This document shows, piece by piece, positions 25,432 to 34,424 of a stretch of DNA of 64,000 nucleotides (position 1 is the stretch's first letter; each line of letters opens with the position of its first letter). Under the pieces are notes generated by a model. That model saw only the letters and a program-made list of their open reading frames with translations. It made no database searches and was not told where the DNA came from. Source of the DNA: Rhodococcus opacus (GTDB lineage Bacteria; Actinomycetota; Actinomycetes; Mycobacteriales; Mycobacteriaceae); contig NZ_JAAXPA010000003.1 in assembly GCF_012396235.1 (NCBI RefSeq), forward strand, positions 310,001-374,000, read 5' to 3'. Both the position numbers and the translations under genes were made by a program.

Positions 25432-26697
25432 CTAGGACCCGGCCGCGGCGATCGCGGACTGGATGTCGGCGGCGGCCTGGTCCACCGTCTTCTCGCCTTT
25501 GATCGCGGCGTAGGCGTTGTTCTGCACGGCCCGGGTGACCGCGGGATAGAACGGGGTGACCGGCCGGGTCACGGCGTTCTCGATCGACGTCTTCAACGTG
25601 GGGAGGTACGGGTACTGCTCGATCAGTTCCGGGTCGTCGTAGACGTCCGCGCGGACGGGGGCGAGCGATCCCTGCGACAGGAAGAATGCCTGTGACTTCT
25701 TCTCCAGGAAGAACTTCAGGAAGTCCGAGGCGGTCGCCTTGTGCTCGGAGTACACGTTGATCGCGGCGCTGTGCCCGCCGAGTGTCGAGTGACCGGGTCC
25801 GCTCTTCCCCGGCAGCGGCGCCACCGCGAACTTGCCCGACACTGCGGAACTGCCCTGACCGTCCATCAGGCTGTACGCGTACGGCCAGTTGCGCATGAAC
25901 AGCAGGTCGCCGCTCTGGAACGCCTGCCGTGCCTGCTCCTCCTGGAACGTGACGGACTCGCGGGGGATGGCACCCGAACGGTAGGCGTCGACGAGCGATT
26001 GGAGGCCCGCCTTGGCTTCCGGGGTGTTCATCGTCGGGGTCACGCCGTCCGGTCCGAGGATCGACCCGCCCGCGGTGTTGATGGCCTCGGACGCGTTGAC
26101 GGTCAGCCCCTCGTACTTGGCGTACTGCCCGGCGTAGCAGCCGATTCCGGCGTGCTGCGCCGTCCCGCACGCGCCGAGGAGTTCGTCCCAGGTGGCAGGC
26201 GGATGATCCACCAGGTCGGTGCGGTAGTAGAGCAGGGCGCCGTCACTGGTCTGCGGGGCCGCGTACAGGACGTCCCCGTACGTGGCCCCCGCGACCGTCG
26301 CGGGAAGCAGGCCGGACGTGTCAATCGCCATCGGGCCCTCGAGCGGTTGCAGCCATCCGCGGGCCGCGAATTCGGCGGTCCACACGACGTCGACGACGGC
26401 GACGTCGTACCCGGAGTCGCGAGACTGGAAGTGCTGCACCAGGTCCTCGTGCTGCTGGTCTGCCTGGTCGGACTGTTCCTTGAACGTCACCTCCTCCCCG
26501 GGATGGGTGGCGTTCCACTCGTCGATCAGCGGCCGGATGACGTTCGAGTTGTCCTTGCCCTGCACGTAGGTGATGGGCCCGCGGCCGTCGAGGTTCTCCT
26601 TCTCCGCCTGCGCGGCGGCGTCGATGCCCTGATCGGCGCAGGACGTCGCCGCGAACAGGACGCCGACGGCCACCGCGCAGGCGGCGACGCGCTTCAT
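25432..26697 (-). CDS. extracellular sugar-binding lipoprotein of ABC importer
   Basis: A 421-residue solute-binding protein. Signal peptide with lipobox AATSCAD, acylated Cys at residue 20. The mature domain has the MalE/LpqY-like layout (DSGYDVAVVDVVWTAEFAARGW, GALLYYRTDLV, KFAVAPLPGKSGPGHSTLGG). It presents an alpha-glucoside such as trehalose or maltose to the two permeases; the ligand is inferred from the neighbouring glucosidase. The ATG overlaps the stop of the GH13 gene (ATGA). Confidence 0.88.
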   Translation of the reverse strand: MKRVAACAVAVGVLFAATSCADQGIDAAAQAEKENLDGRGPITYVQGKDNSNVIRPLIDEWNATHPGEEVTFKEQSDQADQQHEDLVQHFQSRDSGYDVAVVDVVWTAEFAARGWLQPLEGPMAIDTSGLLPATVAGATYGDVLYAAPQTSDGALLYYRTDLVDHPPATWDELLGACGTAQHAGIGCYAGQYAKYEGLTVNASEAINTAGGSILGPDGVTPTMNTPEAKAGLQSLVDAYRSGAIPRESVTFQEEQARQAFQSGDLLFMRNWPYAYSLMDGQGSSAVSGKFAVAPLPGKSGPGHSTLGGHSAAINVYSEHKATASDFLKFFLEKKSQAFFLSQGSLAPVRADVYDDPELIEQYPYLPTLKTSIENAVTRPVTPFYPAVTRAVQNNAYAAIKGEKTVDQAAADIQSAIAAAGS

Positions 26698-28379
26698 CGT
26701 GATTCACCCGCGCCCGGTTCCGACAGCCACACCGCGGCGTCGGACGGGAGAACTCCGCCGGTGATGTCGGCGACCGAACCGAGTACGACGGTCAGTCCTT
26801 CGGGCAGTGTGATCGGTTCGGCGCCGGTGTTCACCCAGCACTGCACTGCGCCGCGGGCGAACGCCAGCACGTCCCGGGGAGTGTCGAGCCACTCGACGGC
26901 ATGCGGGGTGTCGAAGAATTCTCGTCGCAGTTCCAGCGCCTCGCGGTACAGCGTGAGGAACGACTCGGGGTGGCCGGCCTGCGCTTCCGCGGTGTGCGGG
27001 GCCCAGTGCCCCGGCTGCGGAAGCCATGTGTCCTCCTCCGCATCGAACGGGGAGAAGCCGTACGGCACTGCGTCGTTCGACCACGGGATCGGAACTCGGC
27101 AGCCGTCCCGGCCGCGGTCGGTGAAACCGGTCTGGAACCACGTCGGATCCTGCCGGACCTCGTCGGGAAGGTCCTCGACCTCTTCCAGTCCGAGTTCCTC
27201 GCCCTGGTAGATGTATGCGGTGCCCGGCAACGCCAGCTGCAGCAGCGCGGCCGCGCGGGCACGACGCCGACCCAGTTCGTGGTTCGGTTCCTCGAGCGCC
27301 CAACGGGCCCGCTCCCAATCGGTTTCGACCAGGTGGTCGGGCTGTGAGCGCGAGTAGCGGGTGACGGTGCGGGGAACGTCGTGGTTGGAGAGCACCCACG
27401 TGGCGGGTGCGCCGACGGTGGCCGCCTGCTCGAGCGCGTCGTCGATCACGGCGCGGATGCTCACAGAACGCCAAGGGGCGCGCAGGAAGTCGAACTGGAA
27501 CGCGGTGTGCAGCTCGTCGGGCCGCAGGTACCGGGCCAGGCGGTCGTTGCCGGGCACCCAGGCCTCGGCGACGAAGACGCGGTCGGCGTAGGTGTTGGCG
27601 ACGGCCCGCCAGCCCCGGTACACCTCGTGGACGGCATCCTGATCCCACGCGGGGTGGGGGTTGGTGTGCTGCGAACCGGGAAGGCGCTCACCGGCATCGG
27701 GGAGTGCGGGATCCTTGGCCAGGCCGTGGGCGACGTCGATCCGGAAACCGTCGACGCCCTTGTCGAACCAGAAGCGCAGGATGTCCTCGAACTCCGCCCG
27801 GACCTCGGGGTGCTCCCAGTTGAGGTCGGGCTGGGCGGGAGCGAACAGGTGCAGGTACCACTCGCCGGTGTCCAGGCGGCTCCATGCGGGACCGCCGAAC
27901 GCGCTCTGCCAGTCGTTGGGCGGCTCGGCGCCCGCCGGACCGCGGCCCGGGCGAAAGATGTACCGGTCGCGTGCCCCGGGCTCGTCGTGGAGGGCGGCCT
28001 CGAACCAGCGGTGCTCGCTGGAGGTGTGGTTGGGCACGATGTCGAGGATCACGCGGATCCCCAGCTCGTGGGCCTCGGCGATGAACGCCTCCCCCTCCGC
28101 GAGCGTGCCGTACGACGGCTCGATGTCACGGAAATCGGCCACGTCGTAGCCGGCGTCCGCCATCGGCGACGGGTACCAGGGATTGATCCACACGGCGTCG
28201 ACGCCGAGGTCGGCGAGGTAGGGCAGCTTGGAACGCAAGCCGGTGAGGTCGCCGATGCCGTCGCCGTTCCCGTCGGCGAAGCTGCGGATATAGACCTGGT
28301 AGACGACGGCCGCCTTCCACCAGGCTTCTGGGTTCCGGCTCGCGACGGTGGTTGCGGTCGACTCCACGGACTGGGTCAT
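26694..28379 (-). CDS. GH13 alpha-glucosidase (oligo-1,6-glucosidase/maltase type)
   Basis: A 561-residue cytoplasmic glycoside hydrolase. The conserved GH13 regions are present: DIVPNHTS (I), GFRIDVAHG with the nucleophile Asp near residue 214 (II), FVAEAW with the acid Glu near 271 (III) and LSNHDVPR with the stabilising Asp near 332 (IV). It has no signal peptide, so it acts on sugars brought in by the importer and yields glucose for the nearby ROK kinase. GAGGAGA precedes the ATG. First gene of the operon, behind a LacI-type operator at 28420-28433. Confidence 0.9.
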   Translation of the reverse strand: MTQSVESTATTVASRNPEAWWKAAVVYQVYIRSFADGNGDGIGDLTGLRSKLPYLADLGVDAVWINPWYPSPMADAGYDVADFRDIEPSYGTLAEGEAFIAEAHELGIRVILDIVPNHTSSEHRWFEAALHDEPGARDRYIFRPGRGPAGAEPPNDWQSAFGGPAWSRLDTGEWYLHLFAPAQPDLNWEHPEVRAEFEDILRFWFDKGVDGFRIDVAHGLAKDPALPDAGERLPGSQHTNPHPAWDQDAVHEVYRGWRAVANTYADRVFVAEAWVPGNDRLARYLRPDELHTAFQFDFLRAPWRSVSIRAVIDDALEQAATVGAPATWVLSNHDVPRTVTRYSRSQPDHLVETDWERARWALEEPNHELGRRRARAAALLQLALPGTAYIYQGEELGLEEVEDLPDEVRQDPTWFQTGFTDRGRDGCRVPIPWSNDAVPYGFSPFDAEEDTWLPQPGHWAPHTAEAQAGHPESFLTLYREALELRREFFDTPHAVEWLDTPRDVLAFARGAVQCWVNTGAEPITLPEGLTVVLGSVADITGGVLPSDAAVWLSEPGAGESR

Positions 28380-28419
28380 CGAATCTCCTCGGTGGGGGAT
28401 GGGATGGGGGAATGTGATG

Positions 28420-28433
28420 CGTAAACGTTTGCG
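28420..28433. promoter_or_regulatory. LacI-family operator upstream of the glucosidase operon
   Basis: CGTAAACGTTTGCG is a near-palindrome with the AAACGTTT centre typical of LacI-family sites and one mismatch in the outer arms. It lies 41 bases before the GH13 start and close to the second, perfect site in the same divergent gap, so the LacI gene at 28562 is the likely binder. Confidence 0.7.
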
Positions 28434-28524
28434 TAAAGATCGTGAGGCACGTCACAGGGGCCTGTCAACTTGAGCAGCGAGATTTCTTTTGCGCACTTCA
28501 GCGCCACGGATTCTGTGAGGATTC

Positions 28525-28542
28525 AACGCAAATATTTGCGTT
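28525..28542. promoter_or_regulatory. perfect LacI-family operator AACGCAAATATTTGCGTT
   Basis: A perfect 18-base palindrome located 20 bases before the LacI start codon, in the divergent gap with the glucosidase operon. Its outer GCAAA/TTTGC matches the other site at 28420-28433. Spacing between the centres is about 107 bases, roughly ten helical turns, so looping between them is possible. Confidence 0.78.
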
Positions 28543-28561
28543 GCTCGCTTACTGTGGGAAC

Positions 28562-29578
28562 GTGATCCCCAAGCAGTCCGTCAACATGGCCGACGTCGCG
28601 CGCCGCACCGGCGTCTCGATCGCCACCGTCTCGCGCGCATTGCGCGGCGAACGCGGCGTCTCCGAGGCGACCCGATTGCGAATTCAGAGGGCCGCCGACG
28701 AGTTGGCGTACGTCATCTCACCCGAGGCGTCGAAGCTGTCAGGTGGCGCGACGGGCCGGGTGGCCGTCGTGGTGCCGTGGATCGACGCCTGGTTCTACTC
28801 GCGGATTCTCGCCGGCATCGAACACGAACTCCGCGCCGCGGACCTGGACGTGTTGCTGTACTGCCTCGAGGAGTCGTCCCAGCGCGAATCGTTCTTCGAA
28901 CGGCTTCCCTTGCGCCGCAAGGTCGATGCCGTCATCGCCGTGGCGTTTCCTCTCACCGGACCGGAGCGGGCGCGGCTCGAGGAGATGGATGTGACCGTGG
29001 TCGTCATCGGCGCGCACGCCGGCGAGTTCCCGTCCGTCCGGATCGACGACGAGCTGGCCGCGCGTCAGGCCGTCGGGCACCTGATCAGGATCGGCCACAC
29101 CCGGATCGGAATGATCCGCACCGTGGACCCGGAGGGTCAGTACTGGGAGGGCGACATCGCCCGGGTGGCGGGGTTCCATGCCGCTCTCGCCGACGCCGGA
29201 CTCGACGACGACTGCACGGCGACAGTTCCCTGGGGAATCGAGGGCGGTGAGCGCGGCATGGAACTGCTGCTCAGCCGTGCCGAGGTGCCCACCGCAGTGT
29301 TCTGCCATTCCGACGAGGTCGCCGTCGGAGCGTTGCGCACGCTGCGACGTGCGGGAATTCCCGTTCCGGCCGGGATGTCGGTGATCGGGATCGACGATCA
29401 CCCGACGGCCGAGCTGGCCGACCTGACCACGGTGCGGCAGCCGGTCGGGGAACAGGGTGCGGCGGCCGGCCGGGTGGTCGTGGAACTGCTCAGCGGACAG
29501 GAACCGGCGGAACGGGCGGTCGTGCTCCCGACCCACCTGGTGGTTCGGGGCTCGACCGCCCGCCCTCCGGAACTCTGA
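28562..29578 (+). CDS. LacI-family transcriptional repressor of the alpha-glucoside operon
   Basis: A 338-residue regulator from GTG 28562. The HTH is MADVARRTGVSIATVSRALRGERGVSEATR, followed by a periplasmic-binding-like effector domain (VFCHSDEVAVGALRTLRRAG, VIGIDDHPTAELADLTTVRQP). An in-frame frame extends upstream to 28442, but that would cover the palindromic operator, so it is rejected. It is divergent from the glucosidase/importer operon and carries two operator-like sites in between; sugar entry probably lifts repression. It ends two bases from the convergent ATPase gene. Confidence 0.88.
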   Translation: MIPKQSVNMADVARRTGVSIATVSRALRGERGVSEATRLRIQRAADELAYVISPEASKLSGGATGRVAVVVPWIDAWFYSRILAGIEHELRAADLDVLLYCLEESSQRESFFERLPLRRKVDAVIAVAFPLTGPERARLEEMDVTVVVIGAHAGEFPSVRIDDELAARQAVGHLIRIGHTRIGMIRTVDPEGQYWEGDIARVAGFHAALADAGLDDDCTATVPWGIEGGERGMELLLSRAEVPTAVFCHSDEVAVGALRTLRRAGIPVPAGMSVIGIDDHPTAELADLTTVRQPVGEQGAAAGRVVVELLSGQEPAERAVVLPTHLVVRGSTARPPEL

Positions 29579-29580
29579 CG

Positions 29581-30663
<1,083 letters not shown>

Positions 30664-30681
30664 GAGAAATGAATCCCTCCA

Positions 30682-30737
30682 CCGGCAGGAACGTGCCGGA
30701 CGATCCGAGTGTTAGGGGTGTGTCGGCAGACGCCGAC
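30682..30737. promoter_or_regulatory. two inverted repeats in the gap between the ATPase and glucokinase genes
   Basis: The 229-base divergent gap holds CCGGCA-6 nt-TGCCGG (30682-30699) and GTCGGC-AGAC-GCCGAC (30722-30737), both nearer the ATPase start. They may be regulator sites. I found no copy of the LacI-type TTTGCG operator here and no confident -35/-10 pair; nothing else was recognised in the gap. Confidence 0.35.
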
Positions 30738-30892
30738 GAGGAAGAACTATGGCCTAGATCACAGTGCTTGTCCACTTGGGGATGACCGGGCTTTGTTCTC
30801 GAAAAGACGGAAGTGTGTATTGATGAAAATCCAAAGGTCCTCTACTGTCAGCGTGACACCCCTCACTCGCAGATTTGAAGAGGACACGAGAC

Positions 30893-31897
30893 ATGGCTCT
30901 GACAATTGGCATCGACGTGGGTGGCACGAAGATCGCAGCCGGCGTGGTCGACACCGACGGAGTCATCCACCGGATGGTGCGTCGTGACACCCCGTCCCAC
31001 GATGCGCGGGGGGTCGAGAACGCGATCGCCGAACTCGTTCGCGAACTGGCGGACACGCACCCCGTGCAAGCGGTCGGTATCGGCGCGGCCGGCTTCGTGG
31101 CCGCCGATCTCAGCACCGTGCTCTTCGCCCCGAACCTGGCCTGGCGCAACGAGCCCCTGGGCGAGGTCGTCCAGGCCTCCTGCGGACTGCCGACGGTGGT
31201 CGAGAACGACGCCAACGCCGCGGCATGGGGCGAGGCGCGCTTCGGGGCCGGACGGACGGGGCAGACCGTCGTCGTGCTCACGGTCGGAACCGGCATCGGC
31301 GGCGGCATCGTCGTCGACGGCGTTCTCCATCGCGGCAAGTTCGGTGTGGCAGCGGAATTCGGGCATCTCAACGTCGAACCGCACGGTCGCCGCTGCGGTT
31401 GCGGTAACCACGGCTGCTGGGAGCGTTACGCCAGTGGGCGGGCACTGGTCCGCGAAGCGCAGGATCTCGCGAACGTCTCGCCCGGTTTCGCCGCCGATCT
31501 CCTCGCCCGCGCCGGCGGAAGGGCGGACGCCATCACCGGCCTGCACATCACCGCGGCCGCGCAGGAGGGCGACCCCGCCGCACTCGAGTGTTTTCGGGTG
31601 ATCGGTTCCTGGCTGGGGCACGGCATGGCGGACATCGCCGCGTTCTTCGACCCCGACCTGTTCATCATCGGCGGGGGCGTGTGCGAGGCGGGCGAACTGC
31701 TGCGCGGTCCCGCCGCCGCCGCGTTCGAGAACCGTCTCACCGGACGCGCACACCGACCGGTCGCCGAGGTGCGACTGGCTGAACTCGGCGCGAACGTCGG
31801 CATCGTCGGCGCCGCCGATCTGGCCCGGGAACGAGTTCTCGGGCTCGCACACAACGGCTCACGAGTATCTGGAGGAGTGCAATGTCCAATCGGTTGA
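30893..31897 (+). CDS. ROK-family glucokinase
   Basis: A 334-residue sugar kinase. The ATP-binding motif GIDVGGTKIAAG is at the N-terminus, VENDANAAAWGE holds the catalytic Asp, and the ROK zinc-site signature GHLNVEPHGRRCGCGNHGCWERYASG is intact. It phosphorylates glucose, fitting the neighbouring glucosidase and importer. ATG at 30893 is used; an upstream TTG at 30875 is less likely. The stop overlaps the start of the WhiB gene by 16 bases, coupling sugar metabolism to a redox regulator. Confidence 0.88.
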   Translation: MALTIGIDVGGTKIAAGVVDTDGVIHRMVRRDTPSHDARGVENAIAELVRELADTHPVQAVGIGAAGFVAADLSTVLFAPNLAWRNEPLGEVVQASCGLPTVVENDANAAAWGEARFGAGRTGQTVVVLTVGTGIGGGIVVDGVLHRGKFGVAAEFGHLNVEPHGRRCGCGNHGCWERYASGRALVREAQDLANVSPGFAADLLARAGGRADAITGLHITAAAQEGDPAALECFRVIGSWLGHGMADIAAFFDPDLFIIGGGVCEAGELLRGPAAAAFENRLTGRAHRPVAEVRLAELGANVGIVGAADLARERVLGLAHNGSRVSGGVQCPIG

Positions 31898-32217
31898 GTC
31901 TTCCCATTCCGGTCGCCGAGGTGTGGGACTGGCAGAGGGACGCCGCATGCCGCGGCTACGAGTCGTCCACATTCTTCCACCCCGACCGCGAACGTGGCCG
32001 GGCACGCGAGATGCGGGACTTCCGCGCCAAGATGATCTGCCGCGGATGCCCCGTGCTGGTGCAGTGCCGCGAGCACGCGCTCAGTGTCGGTGAACCGTAC
32101 GGCATCTGGGGTGGACTCTCCGCGAACGAGCGCGAAGAACTCCTCGCCAATCACCAGGGCCGGGTGGACGAGGCCGTGGCGGAATCCTTCGGCTTCGATC
32201 TGGCGCGCCAGGCCTGA
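31882..32217 (+). CDS. WhiB-family iron-sulfur transcriptional regulator, WhiB3-like
   Basis: A 111-residue protein with the four cluster-binding cysteines at 23, 53, 56 and 62 (C-X29-C-X2-C-X5-C) and the turn motif GEPYGIWGGL. The stretch FFHPDRERGRARE and the WDWQ start resemble WhiB3 of M. tuberculosis, but orthology is not certain. These proteins bind a [4Fe-4S] cluster and act with sigma factors in redox response. GGAGGAG lies five bases before the ATG. It overlaps the end of the glucokinase gene. Confidence 0.88.
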   Translation: MSNRLSLPIPVAEVWDWQRDAACRGYESSTFFHPDRERGRAREMRDFRAKMICRGCPVLVQCREHALSVGEPYGIWGGLSANEREELLANHQGRVDEAVAESFGFDLARQA

Positions 32218-32227
32218 GCACTTGCGG

Positions 32228-34033
32228 TCAGCTGCCCGCCGGCAGCATGACCACTCTGCTGTTGTCGGTGTCCGCGACGTACACGTCGCCTCGGCTCGAC
32301 ACGGCGATCCCCTCCGGCTGATCCAGCCCGGAGAACGGGAGAACCTCCTGCTCGTCCGAACCGGCGGCCAGCCGCAGAATGCGATTGTGGTTCTGATCGA
32401 TGGCGTACACGGTTCCCTCGTCGTCGACCGCGACACCCCCGACGCTCTGGAGGTCGGTGAAGGGCAGAAAGCTCTGGGCATGGGTGGCGGCGTTCCACGT
32501 GAGAACCTTGTTGGGCGTGCCGACGTAGAGATCCCCGTGTTCATTGACGGCGACGGCGAACGGGCCGATCACCGTCAGCGGCACCGCGACGGGAGCCGCG
32601 GTGACGTCGCGCAGGGCCATCACCCGATTGTTCAGCGTATCGGCGACATACAGCGTGGCGTCCGGTCCGAGTGCGATTCCGAACGGCTGGTTCAGGCCGC
32701 CGAACGGCATCGGTACCTGGGTGCTGCCGTGCAGCATCGTCACGGTATTGGTCACGAGGTCGGAGACGTACACAACGCCGGACGTACTGACCGCCACTCC
32801 CTGCGGAACCTCGAGTCCGGTGAAGGGAAGAGCTGTCTGCGCATACGTCCCGGCGCTCACTTTCAGGACCTGTTTGGCCGCGCTGTCCGCGATGTACAGG
32901 TCCCCGGTGCCCGAGACCGCGAGCCCGGCGGGTCCCTGCAGATCGGTCAGCGGGAGCACGACCTGCGCGCTCGTCGACTCCTCGCCCGGCCAGGCGACGT
33001 AGGCGACAGCGGCGACGACGAGGACGCCCAGAAGCGCGGCGAGCAGCCAGCGTTTCCGTCGGCGCGAGCCCCCGACCGTTGTCGGTTTCGTGGGCGCCGC
33101 ACCCCGTTCGGTGTCGGGGCGGGTCACGTCCGGACCGCTCGCGCGGGTGGTCGCGGCGGGGTCGACCAGGGCAGCAGGCCGGGTCACGTGGCCGGGCCCG
33201 GCCCACTCGATCGCCCGGATGGCATCGCTGAACTCACGACAGGTCGAGTAGCGCGCTTCGCGGTTCTTGGCCATGGCGCGCGCGACGACCGCATCGACAC
33301 CGGCGGGCAGCCCGGGGCGAACCACGCTCGGCTGGGGAATCGGTCCGTTCAGATGGCCGTGCATCACCGAGGACGCGGTGTTGCCGGGGTACGGCGGTTC
33401 GTTGGTGAGCAGGTGGAAGAAGGTGCAGCCCAACGCGTAGATGTCGACGCGGTGGTCGAGTTTCTCACCCTCGATCTGCTCGGGCGCGGCGTAGTGCAGG
33501 GTCGCCACCAACACCCCGGTGCGGGTCAGCTGATGTGTTTCGTCGAGGGCCTTGGCGGTGCCGAAGTCGGTGAGCAGTACACGTTCGGGATCACCCGGCG
33601 CGAGCAGGATGTTCGCCGGCTTCACGTCGCGGTGCAGAATCCCGGCCTCGTGGGCGTGGTCGAGTGCTCTCCCCGTCTCGCTGACGATGTGCACGGCGCG
33701 CTCGACGTCCAGGGCGCCGGAACCGAGGGCTTTCCTGGCGTCGGTGCCGGGAACGTACTGCATCGCGATCCACAACCTGCCGCCTTCACGGCCACGGTCG
33801 TGGACGGTGACGATGTTGGGATGGTCGAGATGCGCGGCGTGGTCTGCTTCCGACTCGAAACGTGACCGGACGTAGTCGTCGTTCGTCCACGACGTGTCGA
33901 GCAGCTTGAGCGCGATCTTGCGCGGCAGGTTGGGATGCTGGGCGAGGTAGACGGTGCCCATGCCGCCTCGTCCCAGAACCCGTTCGATCACGTAGCCGGC
34001 AAACACCGTGCCCGGTTCGAACTCGCCGCTCAC
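32228..34033 (-). CDS. pknD: receptor-type serine/threonine protein kinase with NHL propeller, PknD-like
   Basis: A 601-residue membrane kinase. Residues 13-275 are the kinase: glycine loop GRGGMGTVYLA, catalytic loop HRDVKPANIL near residue 134, DFGTAKA and an activation loop (HQLTRTGVLVATLHYAAPEQ) with phosphorylatable Thr. A charged linker leads to one TM helix (WLLAALLGVLVVAAVAYVAW, about 328-347). The outside part has about six repeats of the NHL type (GPAGLAVSGTGDLYIADS and similar), forming a beta-propeller sensor. The layout equals M. tuberculosis PknD. The external signal is unknown; no phosphate-uptake genes are nearby. Confidence 0.88.
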   Translation of the reverse strand: MSGEFEPGTVFAGYVIERVLGRGGMGTVYLAQHPNLPRKIALKLLDTSWTNDDYVRSRFESEADHAAHLDHPNIVTVHDRGREGGRLWIAMQYVPGTDARKALGSGALDVERAVHIVSETGRALDHAHEAGILHRDVKPANILLAPGDPERVLLTDFGTAKALDETHQLTRTGVLVATLHYAAPEQIEGEKLDHRVDIYALGCTFFHLLTNEPPYPGNTASSVMHGHLNGPIPQPSVVRPGLPAGVDAVVARAMAKNREARYSTCREFSDAIRAIEWAGPGHVTRPAALVDPAATTRASGPDVTRPDTERGAAPTKPTTVGGSRRRKRWLLAALLGVLVVAAVAYVAWPGEESTSAQVVLPLTDLQGPAGLAVSGTGDLYIADSAAKQVLKVSAGTYAQTALPFTGLEVPQGVAVSTSGVVYVSDLVTNTVTMLHGSTQVPMPFGGLNQPFGIALGPDATLYVADTLNNRVMALRDVTAAPVAVPLTVIGPFAVAVNEHGDLYVGTPNKVLTWNAATHAQSFLPFTDLQSVGGVAVDDEGTVYAIDQNHNRILRLAAGSDEQEVLPFSGLDQPEGIAVSSRGDVYVADTDNSRVVMLPAGS

Positions 34034-34085
34034 ATCGGCTTCACCGCCTCCCGGGACCCTCCAATCATTGAACCCCGACGCCGGG

Positions 34086-34340
34086 TCAGTCCGGTAGCCG
34101 CCGCATCTCGATGACGGTCAGTCCCAGCGCGTCGAAGCGCGCCAGCATGCCACGGAGATCTGTCGGGCTGTCGACCGGACCGTAGAGCGTGGTGTCGCCG
34201 GTCGTGACGTCCGAGACGTCCAACTCGGGGAACGCGGCCAGCACCCGATCGGACAGGGCGCCGCTGATCAGGAAGGCGTACCTGACCTTGCCGGGCCAGT
34301 TCGATTCAGGACGCACCACGGCGGGCTCCTTCATTCGCAT
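34086..34340 (-). CDS. small hypothetical protein
   Basis: An 84-residue soluble protein (alternative start two codons in) with no signal or membrane segment. The sequence (KVRYAFLISGALSDRVLAAF, DTTLYGPVDSPTDLRGMLAR, LGLTVIEMRRLPD) alternates hydrophobic strands and helices, like a small ferredoxin-fold or ACT-type domain. I do not recognise a family. It sits alone between the LuxR-type regulator and the PknD-like kinase on the same strand. Confidence 0.6.
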   Translation of the reverse strand: MRMKEPAVVRPESNWPGKVRYAFLISGALSDRVLAAFPELDVSDVTTGDTTLYGPVDSPTDLRGMLARFDALGLTVIEMRRLPD

Positions 34341-34424
34341 CGTCGTTCCAGAACTCGGTCAGCCGTAGATTTCAGGGTGACCGACAGAACGGCAACGCGC
34401 CTCACCCGCAAGTGGTGAACCGGC

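Noticed and set aside
28442-28561. N-terminal extension of the LacI gene
   Set aside because: It would include the perfect operator palindrome and shows no similarity to LacI proteins, which begin near MADVARR.
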